A stretch of 41,286 nt of DNA from Candidatus Neomicrothrix sp. UBA7884. GTDB lineage: Bacteria; Actinomycetota; Acidimicrobiia; Acidimicrobiales; MedAcidi-G1. This document shows positions 1 through 6,670 of the stretch, in pieces. Each line of letters opens with the position of its first letter. Position 1 is the first letter of the stretch. A model generated the notes under the pieces. The model did not search any database and was not told the origin of the DNA. It saw only the letters and a list, made by a program, of their open reading frames with translations. Made by a program: the position numbers and the translations under genes. The stretch covers positions 1-41,286 of the forward strand of contig DLRQ01000095.1 in assembly GCA_002501135.1 (NCBI GenBank). The letters are read 5' to 3'.

Positions 1-621
1 GCTGCCGGAAGCCGCTACACGTACTCGGCCAACACCATGGCCATCGCCGAGGCACGGGAGCGTGAGCTCGGGTCACTGGCTCTGGTGGGCATGGGCTGCC
101 AGACCTCCGTTGGCCCTGTCATGTGGCACCGGAGGGTCGGAAAGGCCGGCAAGCCGATCAAGTTGAACATCGGGCTGCTCTGCTCCAAGTCGTTTGACGA
201 CAGCATCTTTGAGGACCTCTTCTGGGCCAAGTACCGGCTCCGCCGCGAAGACATGGTCAAGATGAACATCAAGGGCGTCTTCCAGATCTGGATGAGAAAC
301 GGCGACTACCACGAGGTGAACCTGAAGGAGTGCCACGCATGGACCCGCGACGGCTGCAACCACTGTCCCGACTTTGCGGCCGAACATGCAGATATCTCGA
401 CCGGAGGCATCGGCGAGAACAGCGACTGGACACTCACAGTCGTGCGTACGGAGCTGGGACGTCAGGTCATCATGGCGATGCTCGCAGACGGTGTGATCGA
501 GGGCCGTCCCGGCGACTCTGATCCCGGCGCCATCGCCCTCATGCACAAACTCGCCGCCAAGAGCAGGTCGAGGTGGCCTGAGTGGGCCAACCCGGCCGTG
601 GCGGTCAGCCTTCCGGCGTAG
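1..621 (+). CDS. Coenzyme F420 hydrogenase/dehydrogenase beta-subunit family protein (C-terminal part)
   Basis: The reading frame is open from base 1, so the N-terminus lies outside the window. About 206 residues remain. They carry the C-terminal FrhB/FdhB domain: a SRYTYSAN segment at the very start, a GMGCQTS loop, an N-I-G-L-L-C-S motif and a CNHCPDF segment followed by ADISTGG. These are typical of flavin and iron-sulfur subunits that pass electrons to or from the deazaflavin F420. The cysteines in GMGCQ, GLLCS and CNHC are candidate cluster ligands. The substrate cannot be told from this fragment, since the family also includes F420-linked reductases in organisms without hydrogenase. Another F420-type oxidoreductase gene lies at 23061. 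Confidence is high for the family and low for the reaction. Confidence 0.85.
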   Translation, partial: AAGSRYTYSANTMAIAEARERELGSLALVGMGCQTSVGPVMWHRRVGKAGKPIKLNIGLLCSKSFDDSIFEDLFWAKYRLRREDMVKMNIKGVFQIWMRNGDYHEVNLKECHAWTRDGCNHCPDFAAEHADISTGGIGENSDWTLTVVRTELGRQVIMAMLADGVIEGRPGDSDPGAIALMHKLAAKSRSRWPEWANPAVAVSLPA

Positions 622-636
622 ACAGGCAGGCTGTCT
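620..636. terminator. Small hairpin between convergent genes
   Basis: AGACAG and CTGTCT form a 6-bp perfect stem around a 5-base loop. The stem overlaps the TAG stop of the F420 protein gene and lies just before the end of the convergent lipoprotein gene. There is no T-run, so this is only a possible transcription barrier. Confidence 0.3.
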
Positions 637-651
637 GCCGGGTGATTCGGA

Positions 652-1005
652 TCAGACCGGACAGGCTTCGACGGCTTCGGTGAACCAGCCGAAATTCTCA
701 CTCAACATCTCGGCGGTGATGTCAGCGCGGTGGGTGTCGATGAAGTCGTCGAACTCACCGAACTCCTCGTAGGAGATCGCCGCCTTCACCTTGACCAGCA
801 CACAGGTGCAGTACGACTCCGCCTTCGCATCGGGGAGATCGTCGTTGGCCTCAACACAGGAGGAGACGAAGTTCCTCTCTGCAAGTCCCTGGCCGGTCTC
901 GTCCGGCTGGTCCTCCCATGTCTCGGGGACACCGGAGTTGGCACATGCAGACGCCAGCAATAGGAGCGAGAGCACGGCTGGCAGGATTCGATGAGGCTGT
1001 ACCAC
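652..1005 (-). CDS. Small predicted lipoprotein of unknown function
   Basis: This is a 117-residue protein with a GTG start. It has a short basic N-terminus, a hydrophobic stretch at residues 8-18 and a lipobox ending L-A-S-A-C with the lipidated cysteine at residue 21. Export and membrane anchoring on the outer face are therefore likely. The mature part is acidic and contains a CVEAND...YCTCVLVK segment plus a C-terminal cysteine (EACPV), so a disulfide-stabilised small domain is plausible. I do not recognise a family. A TAGCCT hexamer lies 7 bases before the GTG and no Shine-Dalgarno is visible, which supports this start and a leaderless mRNA. It converges with the F420 gene and is followed upstream by the separate uracil-DNA glycosylase gene. 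Confidence 0.7.
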   Translation of the reverse strand: MVQPHRILPAVLSLLLLASACANSGVPETWEDQPDETGQGLAERNFVSSCVEANDDLPDAKAESYCTCVLVKVKAAISYEEFGEFDDFIDTHRADITAEMLSENFGWFTEAVEACPV

Positions 1006-1012
1006 GGCGCCG

Positions 1013-1018
1013 AGGCTA
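1013..1018 (-). promoter_or_regulatory. -10 hexamer TAGCCT for the lipoprotein gene
   Basis: On the minus strand TAGCCT is separated by 7 bases from the GTG at 1005, the arrangement expected for a leaderless actinobacterial transcript. Confidence 0.45.
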
Positions 1019-1047
1019 TCGCCCGACGACCTCCGCCCGACCAGCGG

Positions 1048-1722
1048 TCAGGTCCGGGCCAGTTCCATGGCACGTACCAACACCGTGTCGAACATGGGCT
1101 CGGTGAGGCGACCGGTGAAGGTGTTCTGCTGGCTCACGTGGTACGAGCAGAGCAGTTTGCGACCGTCGGGAAGCGCCACCTCCAGGCCGTGTCCGAACCG
1201 GGGTCGGGGCCTGAGGCCCAGTTCCGCAGCGGTCGCCGCATATCCGATTCCACCCAGGACCAGGATCACCTTCACTCCGGTCAGGGCCCTCAACTCCCGC
1301 TGGAAGAAGGGCTGACAGGCGCAACGCTCGCCCGGCGTCGGCTTGTTGGCAGGAGGGGCACACTTCACGGGTGCCGTGATGAAGACGTCTTCCAGAACCA
1401 TGCCGTCGTCTCGACCGACGGCCTCGGGCTGGCTGGCCAGCCCCGCCCGGTGGAGTGCAGCGAACAAGAAGTCACCGGAGCGGTCACCCGTGAACACGCG
1501 GCCTGTCCGGTTGGCTCCGTGCGCCGCCGGTGCAAGGCCCACAATCAAGATTCTGGCCCCGTGGTCACCGAATCCGGGTACCGGTCGACCCCAGTAGTCT
1601 TGGTCGCGGTATGCGGCCCTCTTGTCGTGAGCCACCTGCTCGCGCCAGGCAACCAGCCGGGGACAGGCACGACATGAGACGACCTCTTCACTGACCGCGA
1701 CAAGGGCTGATGACTGCTCCAC
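1048..1722 (-). CDS. Uracil-DNA glycosylase, family 5 (UdgB type)
   Basis: The 224-residue enzyme should excise uracil, and probably other deaminated bases, from DNA as the first step of base excision repair. The family-defining segment G-L-A-P-A-A-H-G-A-N-R-T-G-R lies at about residues 62-75. Alanine here, where family 4 has an acidic residue, marks the family 5 group. Cysteines 17 and 20 (CRAC) together with Cys121 and Cys136 match the usual 4Fe-4S ligands. The C-terminal S-Y-H-V-S-Q-Q-N motif is the second active-site loop. The frame stays open upstream to 1833, but that part would run through the divergent phosphatase gene. GTG at 1722 is preferred because a TACCCT hexamer lies 6 bases upstream of it. 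The gene shares its promoter region with the divergent trio. Confidence 0.88.
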   Translation of the reverse strand: MEQSSALVAVSEEVVSCRACPRLVAWREQVAHDKRAAYRDQDYWGRPVPGFGDHGARILIVGLAPAAHGANRTGRVFTGDRSGDFLFAALHRAGLASQPEAVGRDDGMVLEDVFITAPVKCAPPANKPTPGERCACQPFFQRELRALTGVKVILVLGGIGYAATAAELGLRPRPRFGHGLEVALPDGRKLLCSYHVSQQNTFTGRLTEPMFDTVLVRAMELART

Positions 1723-1728
1723 TGCCGC

Positions 1729-1738
1729 AGGGTAGGTT
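1729..1738. promoter_or_regulatory. Interlocked divergent -10 hexamers
   Basis: The ten bases AGGGTAGGTT contain a plus-strand hexamer TAGGTT (1733-1738), 8 bases before the ATG at 1747. They also contain a minus-strand hexamer TACCCT (1734-1729), 6 bases before the GTG at 1722. The two hexamers overlap by two bases, so two RNA polymerases could not open both at once. Both mRNAs would be leaderless. Confidence 0.55.
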
Positions 1739-1746
1739 GAGCGGCG

Positions 1747-2424
1747 ATGCCCTCCACCCTCGTGCTGTTCGTGCGCCACGGCCGGACGCCGACAACCGGA
1801 ACCACGCTCCCCGGTCGGGCACCCGGCCTGCACCTTTCACCCGAGGGCCTGCTCCAGGCCGAGGCGACTGCAGCCGGGCTTGCAGGTACAACGGCTGGCA
1901 TGCCCGGAGGTGGCGTGGCCGCCGTCTACAGCTCTCCCATGGAACGCACACGAGAGACCGCCGCCCCAATCGCCAGGGCCGTCGGCAGGCGTGTCCGTAC
2001 TGCCCACGGCCTGATCGAATGCGACTTCGGAAAGTGGACCGGCCGGCGTCTGAGGGAACTCTCGCGCCTAAAGGCCTGGAGGTCCGTCCAACGACAACCT
2101 TCCACCTTCCGGTTCCCGGGAGGCGAGTCGTTCGCAGAGATGCAGGCACGGATTACCGGCCAGATCGCCGACCTGGTTGCTGGCCATCCCGGCGAGACCA
2201 TCGTGTGCGTGTCGCATGCGGACCCGATCAAGGCAGCCCTGTCAGCCGCACTGGGCAGCCCGCTCGACATGTTCCAACGTCTCGTGGTGGGTCCCTGTTC
2301 GGTCAGCGCCGTGCTCTACACCGATGACCACCCGGTTGTCCTCCGCCTCAACAGCAGCGGGCCCGTGGTCGACCCGGCTGCCCAGAAACCCGGAACGGTC
2401 AGAGAGGACCGTGGGTACCTGTAG
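1747..2424 (+). CDS. Histidine phosphatase/phosphomutase, MSMEG_4193 family
   Basis: This 225-residue protein belongs to the histidine phosphatase (phosphoglycerate mutase) superfamily. The phosphorylated-histidine motif R-H-G is at residues 10-12, SSPMERTRETA at about 60-70 carries the conserved Arg and Glu, and VSHADPIKA contains the second histidine. The N-terminal pattern RHGRT followed by L-P-G-R-A-P-G-L-H-L-S is characteristic of the MSMEG_4193 group. That group occurs across Actinobacteria as one of three adjacent genes with a DUF3090 protein and a PI-kinase-like protein, exactly as here. The substrate is unknown; the kinase partner has led to the suggestion that it is a phosphomutase or phosphatase acting on a phosphorylated metabolite. 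The next gene begins 11 bases after the stop. Confidence 0.9.
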   Translation: MPSTLVLFVRHGRTPTTGTTLPGRAPGLHLSPEGLLQAEATAAGLAGTTAGMPGGGVAAVYSSPMERTRETAAPIARAVGRRVRTAHGLIECDFGKWTGRRLRELSRLKAWRSVQRQPSTFRFPGGESFAEMQARITGQIADLVAGHPGETIVCVSHADPIKAALSAALGSPLDMFQRLVVGPCSVSAVLYTDDHPVVLRLNSSGPVVDPAAQKPGTVREDRGYL

Positions 2425-2427
2425 GTT
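2422..2427 (+). promoter_or_regulatory. -10 hexamer TAGGTT before the DUF3090 gene
   Basis: TAGGTT overlaps the TAG stop of the preceding gene and lies 8 bases before the ATG at 2436. It may be an internal leaderless promoter, so the second gene could be expressed separately from the first. Confidence 0.35.
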
Positions 2428-2435
2428 CGACGGCA

Positions 2436-2948
2436 ATGGAACGACCTGACATCGACTGGGACGACACCGACGGTTTCACGAACGGCACTGTGGGCCCAAC
2501 GGGGCGACGTGTGTTCTTCATCCAGGCTCGCAGAGGTGACGCCATTATCTCCCTGAAACTGGAGAAGCAGCAGATGGCCGGTCTCGCCGAGTTCCTCGAG
2601 AAGATGCTGGCCGATCTTCCCCCGGTCTCCCACCCGTCACTCCAACCCGACGGCGACCCCGTTACCGGGGTTCTGGTTTTTGAGGCCCCCGAGGAGGCCG
2701 ACTGGGTCATCGGAAGCCTCGGCGTCACCTACCAGCAGTCGACCGACCGCCTGGTACTGATCGCCGAGGAATTGATCCGCGATGAGGACCTGAAGCCCGC
2801 CCAGGCGAGATTCCCCCTGAGACGCGAACAGGTCGAATCGTTCATCGAGTCGGCCCGGGCCCTCGTGGCTGCAGGCCGCCCGCCGTGCGACTGGTGTGGC
2901 GCCCCGCTGGAGCCTGAAGCCGGCGGCTGGTGCCCCTGTGCCAACTGA
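2436..2948 (+). CDS. DUF3090 family protein
   Basis: The 170-residue protein is the second member of the conserved actinobacterial trio. The segment beginning G-R-R-V-F-F-I-Q-A-R-R-G followed by I-S-L-K-L-E-K-Q-Q and L-A-E-F-L-E-K-M-L is the DUF3090 signature. A second half from about residue 85 contains W-V-I-G-S-L-G-V-T-Y. The last 20 residues hold a zinc-ribbon-like cluster: C-D-W-C followed by C-P-C, with four cysteines in total. The C-terminal cysteines suggest metal binding and perhaps partner contact. No biochemical role is known for the family. The reading frame overlaps the start of the next gene, implying translational coupling. Confidence 0.9.
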   Translation: MERPDIDWDDTDGFTNGTVGPTGRRVFFIQARRGDAIISLKLEKQQMAGLAEFLEKMLADLPPVSHPSLQPDGDPVTGVLVFEAPEEADWVIGSLGVTYQQSTDRLVLIAEELIRDEDLKPAQARFPLRREQVESFIESARALVAAGRPPCDWCGAPLEPEAGGWCPCAN

Positions 2949-3714
2949 GCAGGAGGCGGCTGGCGGGTCGAGTCCTGATTCCCCCTTCCGGGTCCGCGGT
3001 TCTGTCGACGACGAGTCGGCGTTGGCGTCGCTTGCAACCTGTGACCTGACGCTCCTGGGACAGATGCCGTGGTCCTCGAACGGAACCTTTCTGGTCGATC
3101 TTGTTCCGACCATCCCGGGAGAAGACATCCTTCAGGGCGTGTACAAGCCGGGTAGAGGTGAGCGCCCCCTCAGCGACTTCCCCACCGGCCTCTACAGGCG
3201 TGAGGCCGCCGCCTGGGAGTTGGCCAGCCACCTCGGGTGGGGCCTCATCCCACCCACCGTGGTTCGCGATGGTCCACTCGGCGAAGGGTCGGTTCAGCTG
3301 TACGTGCCCTGCGACTACCGGGAGCACTACTTCACGCTCTGTGAGGATCCGACCAGGGCGGATGAACTGAGGCGCCTCGCCGTGTTTGACCTCCTCGCCA
3401 ACAACACCGACCGGAAGGCGGGTCATGTCCTGGCTGGCGATGACGGTCGTATCTGGGCAGTCGACAACGCCCTCTGCTTCCACCACCGGTTCAAGATACG
3501 GACCGTAATCTGGGACTTCAGTGGGCAGCCGATACCTGCTGCCCTGCTGGAAGACCTGACCCGCCTCCTCGACACGGACCTGCCGACGTCCCTGTCGTGC
3601 CTGCTGGACACCTTCGAGGCCGACGCCGTGGTAGCACGGGCATCGGCTCTGCTGGCCGACGGCGAGCTTCCAGTTGACCCCAGCGGGCGTCGGGTCCCCT
3701 GGCCGCTCCTGTGA
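2938..3714 (+). CDS. SCO1664-family protein with phosphatidylinositol-kinase-like fold
   Basis: The 258-residue protein is the third trio member. The segment G-V-Y-K-P at about 67-71 supplies the likely ATP-contacting lysine (Lys70). A RREAAAWELASHLGW helix follows, then L-A-N-N-T-D-R-K-A-G-H at about 153-163 and W-A-V-D-N-A-L-C-F at about 173-181. These correspond to the catalytic loop (Asn156/Asp158) and the metal-binding Asp (Asp176) of distant PI3/PI4-kinase relatives. The substrate may be a small molecule or a protein and is unknown. Two GTG codons, 2896 and 2938, could start it; 2938 is chosen because it overlaps the DUF3090 stop by only 11 bases. A TTG near 3022 would give a length closer to homologues that start just before the conserved region. 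The next gene starts 10 bases after its stop. Confidence 0.85.
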   Translation: MPTEQEAAGGSSPDSPFRVRGSVDDESALASLATCDLTLLGQMPWSSNGTFLVDLVPTIPGEDILQGVYKPGRGERPLSDFPTGLYRREAAAWELASHLGWGLIPPTVVRDGPLGEGSVQLYVPCDYREHYFTLCEDPTRADELRRLAVFDLLANNTDRKAGHVLAGDDGRIWAVDNALCFHHRFKIRTVIWDFSGQPIPAALLEDLTRLLDTDLPTSLSCLLDTFEADAVVARASALLADGELPVDPSGRRVPWPLL

Positions 3715-3724
3715 GGACATCCAG

Positions 3725-4765
3725 TTGAGCCGGAAGGCCGACCTGGATCGACTCCTCGACAACGGGGACCTCGACGGCCTCCTGCGACTTGTCGACGACC
3801 TCTGCGGGGAAGGTGACTGGAACCTTCTGGAGACACTGGCAACACGGGGGCGTCTAGCTGTCGAACGGGGGCACCAGCTCTGGCCCGCAGCAGACCACGC
3901 TGAGCACCGCCTGGCCCTTGAGGCACCCGGCCATTTCGCCGCCGGGGCCGTGGTGCGTGATGCCACACGGTTCGGACCGGCCCCCCTGGCAGAGGTGGCG
4001 GCATCGTCACATCCGTGGAAGGACCTTGCTCCACACCTGCCAACAGGCCCACTTCGGGCCACCGTCGCCCACGAACGGGTTGCACGTGGGGAGGACCTGA
4101 CCGGCGGAGACGACCTGGGAAGGAGCGACCCACTGGGTCTTCCCCTGATTCTGTCGGCATGGGAACCCACCTACCTGATTCCAGAGATCGGCCCCTATGG
4201 CGTTGAGGACCCTGTTCCAGAGGCCGGAGCCCTGGAGGAGGTAGACATTCCCCGACCCACCGAGGCGGTCGGTGGTGTGGAGGCAGCGGGTACCGGTGCC
4301 CTGCGCGACCTGGCCAGGACCTGGGCCGAGGAGTCGAACGGCCACTCGATGTCTGTAGCAGTCCAGGGTGGTGCCGGCAACGCAATCGCCACTCTTCTGG
4401 CCGATCCGACCATTCGCCGTGTCCGCTGGCGGAGGCTCGAAGCGGGAGAGGCGATCAGCCTCATGGCATGGGCCGGAGCATCAGGTGGCGCCCATGGGCG
4501 CCGACGGGGTGCGGCGCGTGGCCGCTTCGAGGCCTGGTGGTGTGCCGCCAACCTGGCCGGCCTGCTCGAGGATCCCGATGACCCATGGCCACCCGATCCG
4601 GTGCAGGTTGGCGATGCGGCAGCCGAGATGAACTGGTGGAGATGGGATGTGGACGGTGCCCGGACAGGCTGGCACCTCAACCTGGCCATGGAGGACCCCG
4701 ACGATGGCCTTGCGTGGGCTCTGGCTGCCGGTGACCGGTACTCGGTCTCGGCTCCGGAGCAGTAG
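3725..4765 (+). CDS. Conserved-looking protein of unknown function, coupled to the trio
   Basis: This 346-residue soluble protein has no signal peptide, membrane segment or family that I recognise. The N-terminal 60 residues look helical and charged (DLDRLLDNGDLDGLLRLVDDL). The middle is rich in Pro and Gly, with a long acidic, Pro-containing stretch around 165-205. The C-terminal third contains the most distinctive sequence: R-R-V-R-W-R-R-L-E-A, S-G-G-A-H-G-R-R-R-G, F-E-A-W-W and E-M-N-W-W-R-W. The basic SGGAHGRRRG loop followed by the Trp-rich strand resembles a ligand-binding or enzymatic core. TTG at 3725 is preferred because GAGG lies at 3714-3717, 7 bases upstream. Its position 10 bases after the kinase-like gene suggests that it is co-expressed with the trio. 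Confidence 0.65.
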   Translation: MSRKADLDRLLDNGDLDGLLRLVDDLCGEGDWNLLETLATRGRLAVERGHQLWPAADHAEHRLALEAPGHFAAGAVVRDATRFGPAPLAEVAASSHPWKDLAPHLPTGPLRATVAHERVARGEDLTGGDDLGRSDPLGLPLILSAWEPTYLIPEIGPYGVEDPVPEAGALEEVDIPRPTEAVGGVEAAGTGALRDLARTWAEESNGHSMSVAVQGGAGNAIATLLADPTIRRVRWRRLEAGEAISLMAWAGASGGAHGRRRGAARGRFEAWWCAANLAGLLEDPDDPWPPDPVQVGDAAAEMNWWRWDVDGARTGWHLNLAMEDPDDGLAWALAAGDRYSVSAPEQ

Positions 4766-4771
4766 CCGGGG

Positions 4772-5737
4772 TCAGCGGGCCTTGAGTGCCTCGATCAACT
4801 TCGGCAGGACCTTGTGTACATCTCCGACGATGCCGAGGTCGGCCACGCCGAAGATGGGTGCCTCCTCGTCCTTGTTGATGGCGATGATGTTCTGGGATCC
4901 CTTCATGCCGACAAGGTGCTGGGTGGCACCAGAGATGCCGCACGCAAGGTAGACGGCGGGCTTGACGACCTTGCCGGTCTGACCCACCTGGTAGGAGTAG
5001 GGCACCCAACCGGAGTCGACCACGGCACGCGAGGCACCGGGTGCTCCCTTGAGGAGGGTTGCGAGGGTTTCGATCATCTCGTACTTCTCGGCATCGCCGA
5101 TGCCCCTGCCGCCGGCAACGACGATTGAGGCCTCGTCCAGCTTCGGGCCGGAGCTCTCCTCGACGAAGCGGTTCTTCACCACAGCACCGGCGGTGTTGCC
5201 GAGGTCACCGGCCTCTATGGCACCGACGGTGGCCGGAGCCCCACCTGCATCCTCGGCGGCAAATGACTTCGGGCGAACGAGGAAGATGGCGGTTCCGGCA
5301 CCGGTAAAGCCCGTGGTCACGTCGGTTGTACCGCCGAACACCGGCTCAACCCCCAGAAGGCGGTCGCCGTCGACGACAAGGTCCACAACGTTTGTGATTA
5401 CCGGTGCATCCAGCTTGGCGGACAGTCGTCCGGCTACATCTCGACCGTCGTAGGTGGTTCCACAGAGCACGACATTGGGGCCGGTTCCTGTCGACACGGC
5501 ACCGGCGATGGCCGAGGCCACGCGTGGACCGGGGAGGCCCTCGCCGAGGTCGCCAACCGACAGCACCGACGAGGCACCGTGTGCGCCCAGGTCGGCTGCC
5601 AGCGGCGACGCATCGCCGTGGACGACGATGTCGACAGTGTCTGCGAGGCTACGTGCCTTGGCCAGCAACTCGAGGGTGGTGGTCGCAACCACACCTTCCC
5701 TGGCCTCGCCGTAGATCCAGATCTTTGAGAGTCCCAT
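4772..5737 (-). CDS. etfA: Electron transfer flavoprotein alpha subunit
   Basis: The 321-residue subunit carries the FAD of the ETF heterodimer. That dimer accepts electrons from acyl-CoA and related dehydrogenases and passes them to the respiratory chain. Residues 1-170 form the alpha/beta domain, with G-T-T-Y-D-G-R-D-V-A near residue 93. The C-terminal FAD domain is very well conserved: S-G-W-V-P-Y-S-Y-Q-V-G-Q-T-G-K, then A-C-G-I-S-G-A-T-Q-H, then A-I-N-K-D-E-E-A-P-I-F and a final G-I-V-G-D. A consensus AGGAGG lies 6 bases before the ATG. Only 8 bases separate it from the stop of etfB, so the two form an operon. No dehydrogenase or ETF-quinone oxidoreductase gene is next to it. Confidence 0.95.
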   Translation of the reverse strand: MGLSKIWIYGEAREGVVATTTLELLAKARSLADTVDIVVHGDASPLAADLGAHGASSVLSVGDLGEGLPGPRVASAIAGAVSTGTGPNVVLCGTTYDGRDVAGRLSAKLDAPVITNVVDLVVDGDRLLGVEPVFGGTTDVTTGFTGAGTAIFLVRPKSFAAEDAGGAPATVGAIEAGDLGNTAGAVVKNRFVEESSGPKLDEASIVVAGGRGIGDAEKYEMIETLATLLKGAPGASRAVVDSGWVPYSYQVGQTGKVVKPAVYLACGISGATQHLVGMKGSQNIIAINKDEEAPIFGVADLGIVGDVHKVLPKLIEALKAR

Positions 5738-5745
5738 GTCGCCTC

Positions 5746-6525
5746 CTAGAGAACCTTCAGATCGTCGAGGAAGGCCATGATGCGCTCATGGGCATCGCCC
5801 TCGTCGACGATCACCTCGCCGGCCTCCCGTGCAGGTGCCTCTACGATGTCTGTTATCTCCTGGCCTGCTCCGGCCCAGCCCACCGTTGAGGGGTCAATAA
5901 CGAGACCAGCCAGATCGACCTCGTCGACCGGCTTGTTCTTGGCTGCCATGATTCCCTTGAACGACGGGTACCGGGGCTCAACGACGCCGGCTGTCACCGA
6001 CACCACAGCAGGGAGGCTGCACTCGATCTCGTCGTAGCCGTCCTCGGTCTGGCGCTTCACCGTGGCCACACCGTCGGCGACAGCGATCTCCTTGGCGAAC
6101 GTCACAGACGGGAGACCCATCAACTCGGCGACCTGAACAGGAACCGTGCCCGTGTAGCCGTCGCTGGACTCGGTACCGGTGAGAATCAGGTCGGGCTCGC
6201 ACCTTCGGATTGCCGCAGCCAGAACCTTGGCGGTGGCAAGCGCATCGGAGCCGGCAAGAGCCTCGTCGCTCACGAGAACGGCACTCTCGGCGCCCATCGC
6301 CAGGGCGGTCCGTAGGCCGCTCACCTCGCTGTTGGGAACCATCGACACGAGGCGGACCTCGCCCTCGCCGGCGGCATCCACCAGTTGCAGGCCCATCTCG
6401 ACCCCGTAGGAGTCGGACTCGTCCAGGATGAGTTTGACATCCCGCTTGAGGGTTCTGGTTTCGGGGTCCAGGGCACCTGGGTCTGCCGGGTCCGGGATCT
6501 GCTTGACACACACGACGACGATCAT
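5746..6525 (-). CDS. etfB: Electron transfer flavoprotein beta subunit
   Basis: The 259-residue partner of EtfA binds AMP structurally and forms the docking face for dehydrogenases. It begins M-I-V-V-V-C-V-K-Q-I-P-D-P, a typical ETF-beta N-terminus. It carries G-S-D-A-L-A-T-A-K-V at about 109-118, G-T-E-S-S-D-G-Y-T-G and the C-terminal P-A-V-V-S-V-T-A-G-V-V-E-P-R-Y-P-S-F signature. An in-frame extension to 6630 exists but has no family similarity, so the ATG at 6525 is used. No Shine-Dalgarno is evident. A CACACT sequence 7 bases upstream is an imperfect -10, so a leaderless start is possible but weaker than at neighbouring genes. Confidence 0.95.
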   Translation of the reverse strand: MIVVVCVKQIPDPADPGALDPETRTLKRDVKLILDESDSYGVEMGLQLVDAAGEGEVRLVSMVPNSEVSGLRTALAMGAESAVLVSDEALAGSDALATAKVLAAAIRRCEPDLILTGTESSDGYTGTVPVQVAELMGLPSVTFAKEIAVADGVATVKRQTEDGYDEIECSLPAVVSVTAGVVEPRYPSFKGIMAAKNKPVDEVDLAGLVIDPSTVGWAGAGQEITDIVEAPAREAGEVIVDEGDAHERIMAFLDDLKVL

Positions 6526-6610
6526 GGGCGACAGTGTGCCCGCTGAGAGGGGTAAACAGGCAAGCCCGGAATGGATTTTCGGCGCATTTCCCCGCCGGCG
6601 CAGGCATGAA

Positions 6611-6616
6611 TAGGGT
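6611..6616 (+). promoter_or_regulatory. -10 hexamer TAGGGT upstream of the lipid kinase
   Basis: TAGGGT ends 6 bases before the ATG at 6623, the start of a 15-codon reading frame that runs into the lipid kinase start. The spacing fits a leaderless transcript beginning at or next to that ATG. Confidence 0.5.
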
Positions 6617-6622
6617 GGCCGT

Positions 6623-6670
6623 ATGACCATCTACGGAAGTTCCGGGGAAACCACCCATCACACGCCATGA
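6623..6670 (+). CDS. Possible 15-residue leader peptide, coupled to the lipid kinase
   Basis: A short frame (MTIYGSSGETTHHTP) starts at ATG 6623, 6 bases after a TAGGGT hexamer. Its TGA overlaps the ATG of the next gene as ATGA. The lipid kinase start has no well-placed Shine-Dalgarno, so ribosomes loading on this leaderless frame and re-initiating would explain its translation. The frame is too short for compositional support, so this is an inference from position alone. Confidence 0.35.
   Translation: MTIYGSSGETTHHTP

Noticed and set aside
1723..1833. N-terminal extension of the uracil-DNA glycosylase
   Set aside because: It would overlap the divergent MSMEG_4193 gene and its promoter, and it lacks family similarity. 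GTG 1722 has a fitting -10.
2842..4170. Long open frame (442 codons) on the minus strand
   Set aside because: It lies antisense to the SCO1664-type gene and its neighbour, which have clear family motifs. Its translation is Arg/Pro/Ser-rich without motifs, as expected for a GC-rich shadow frame.
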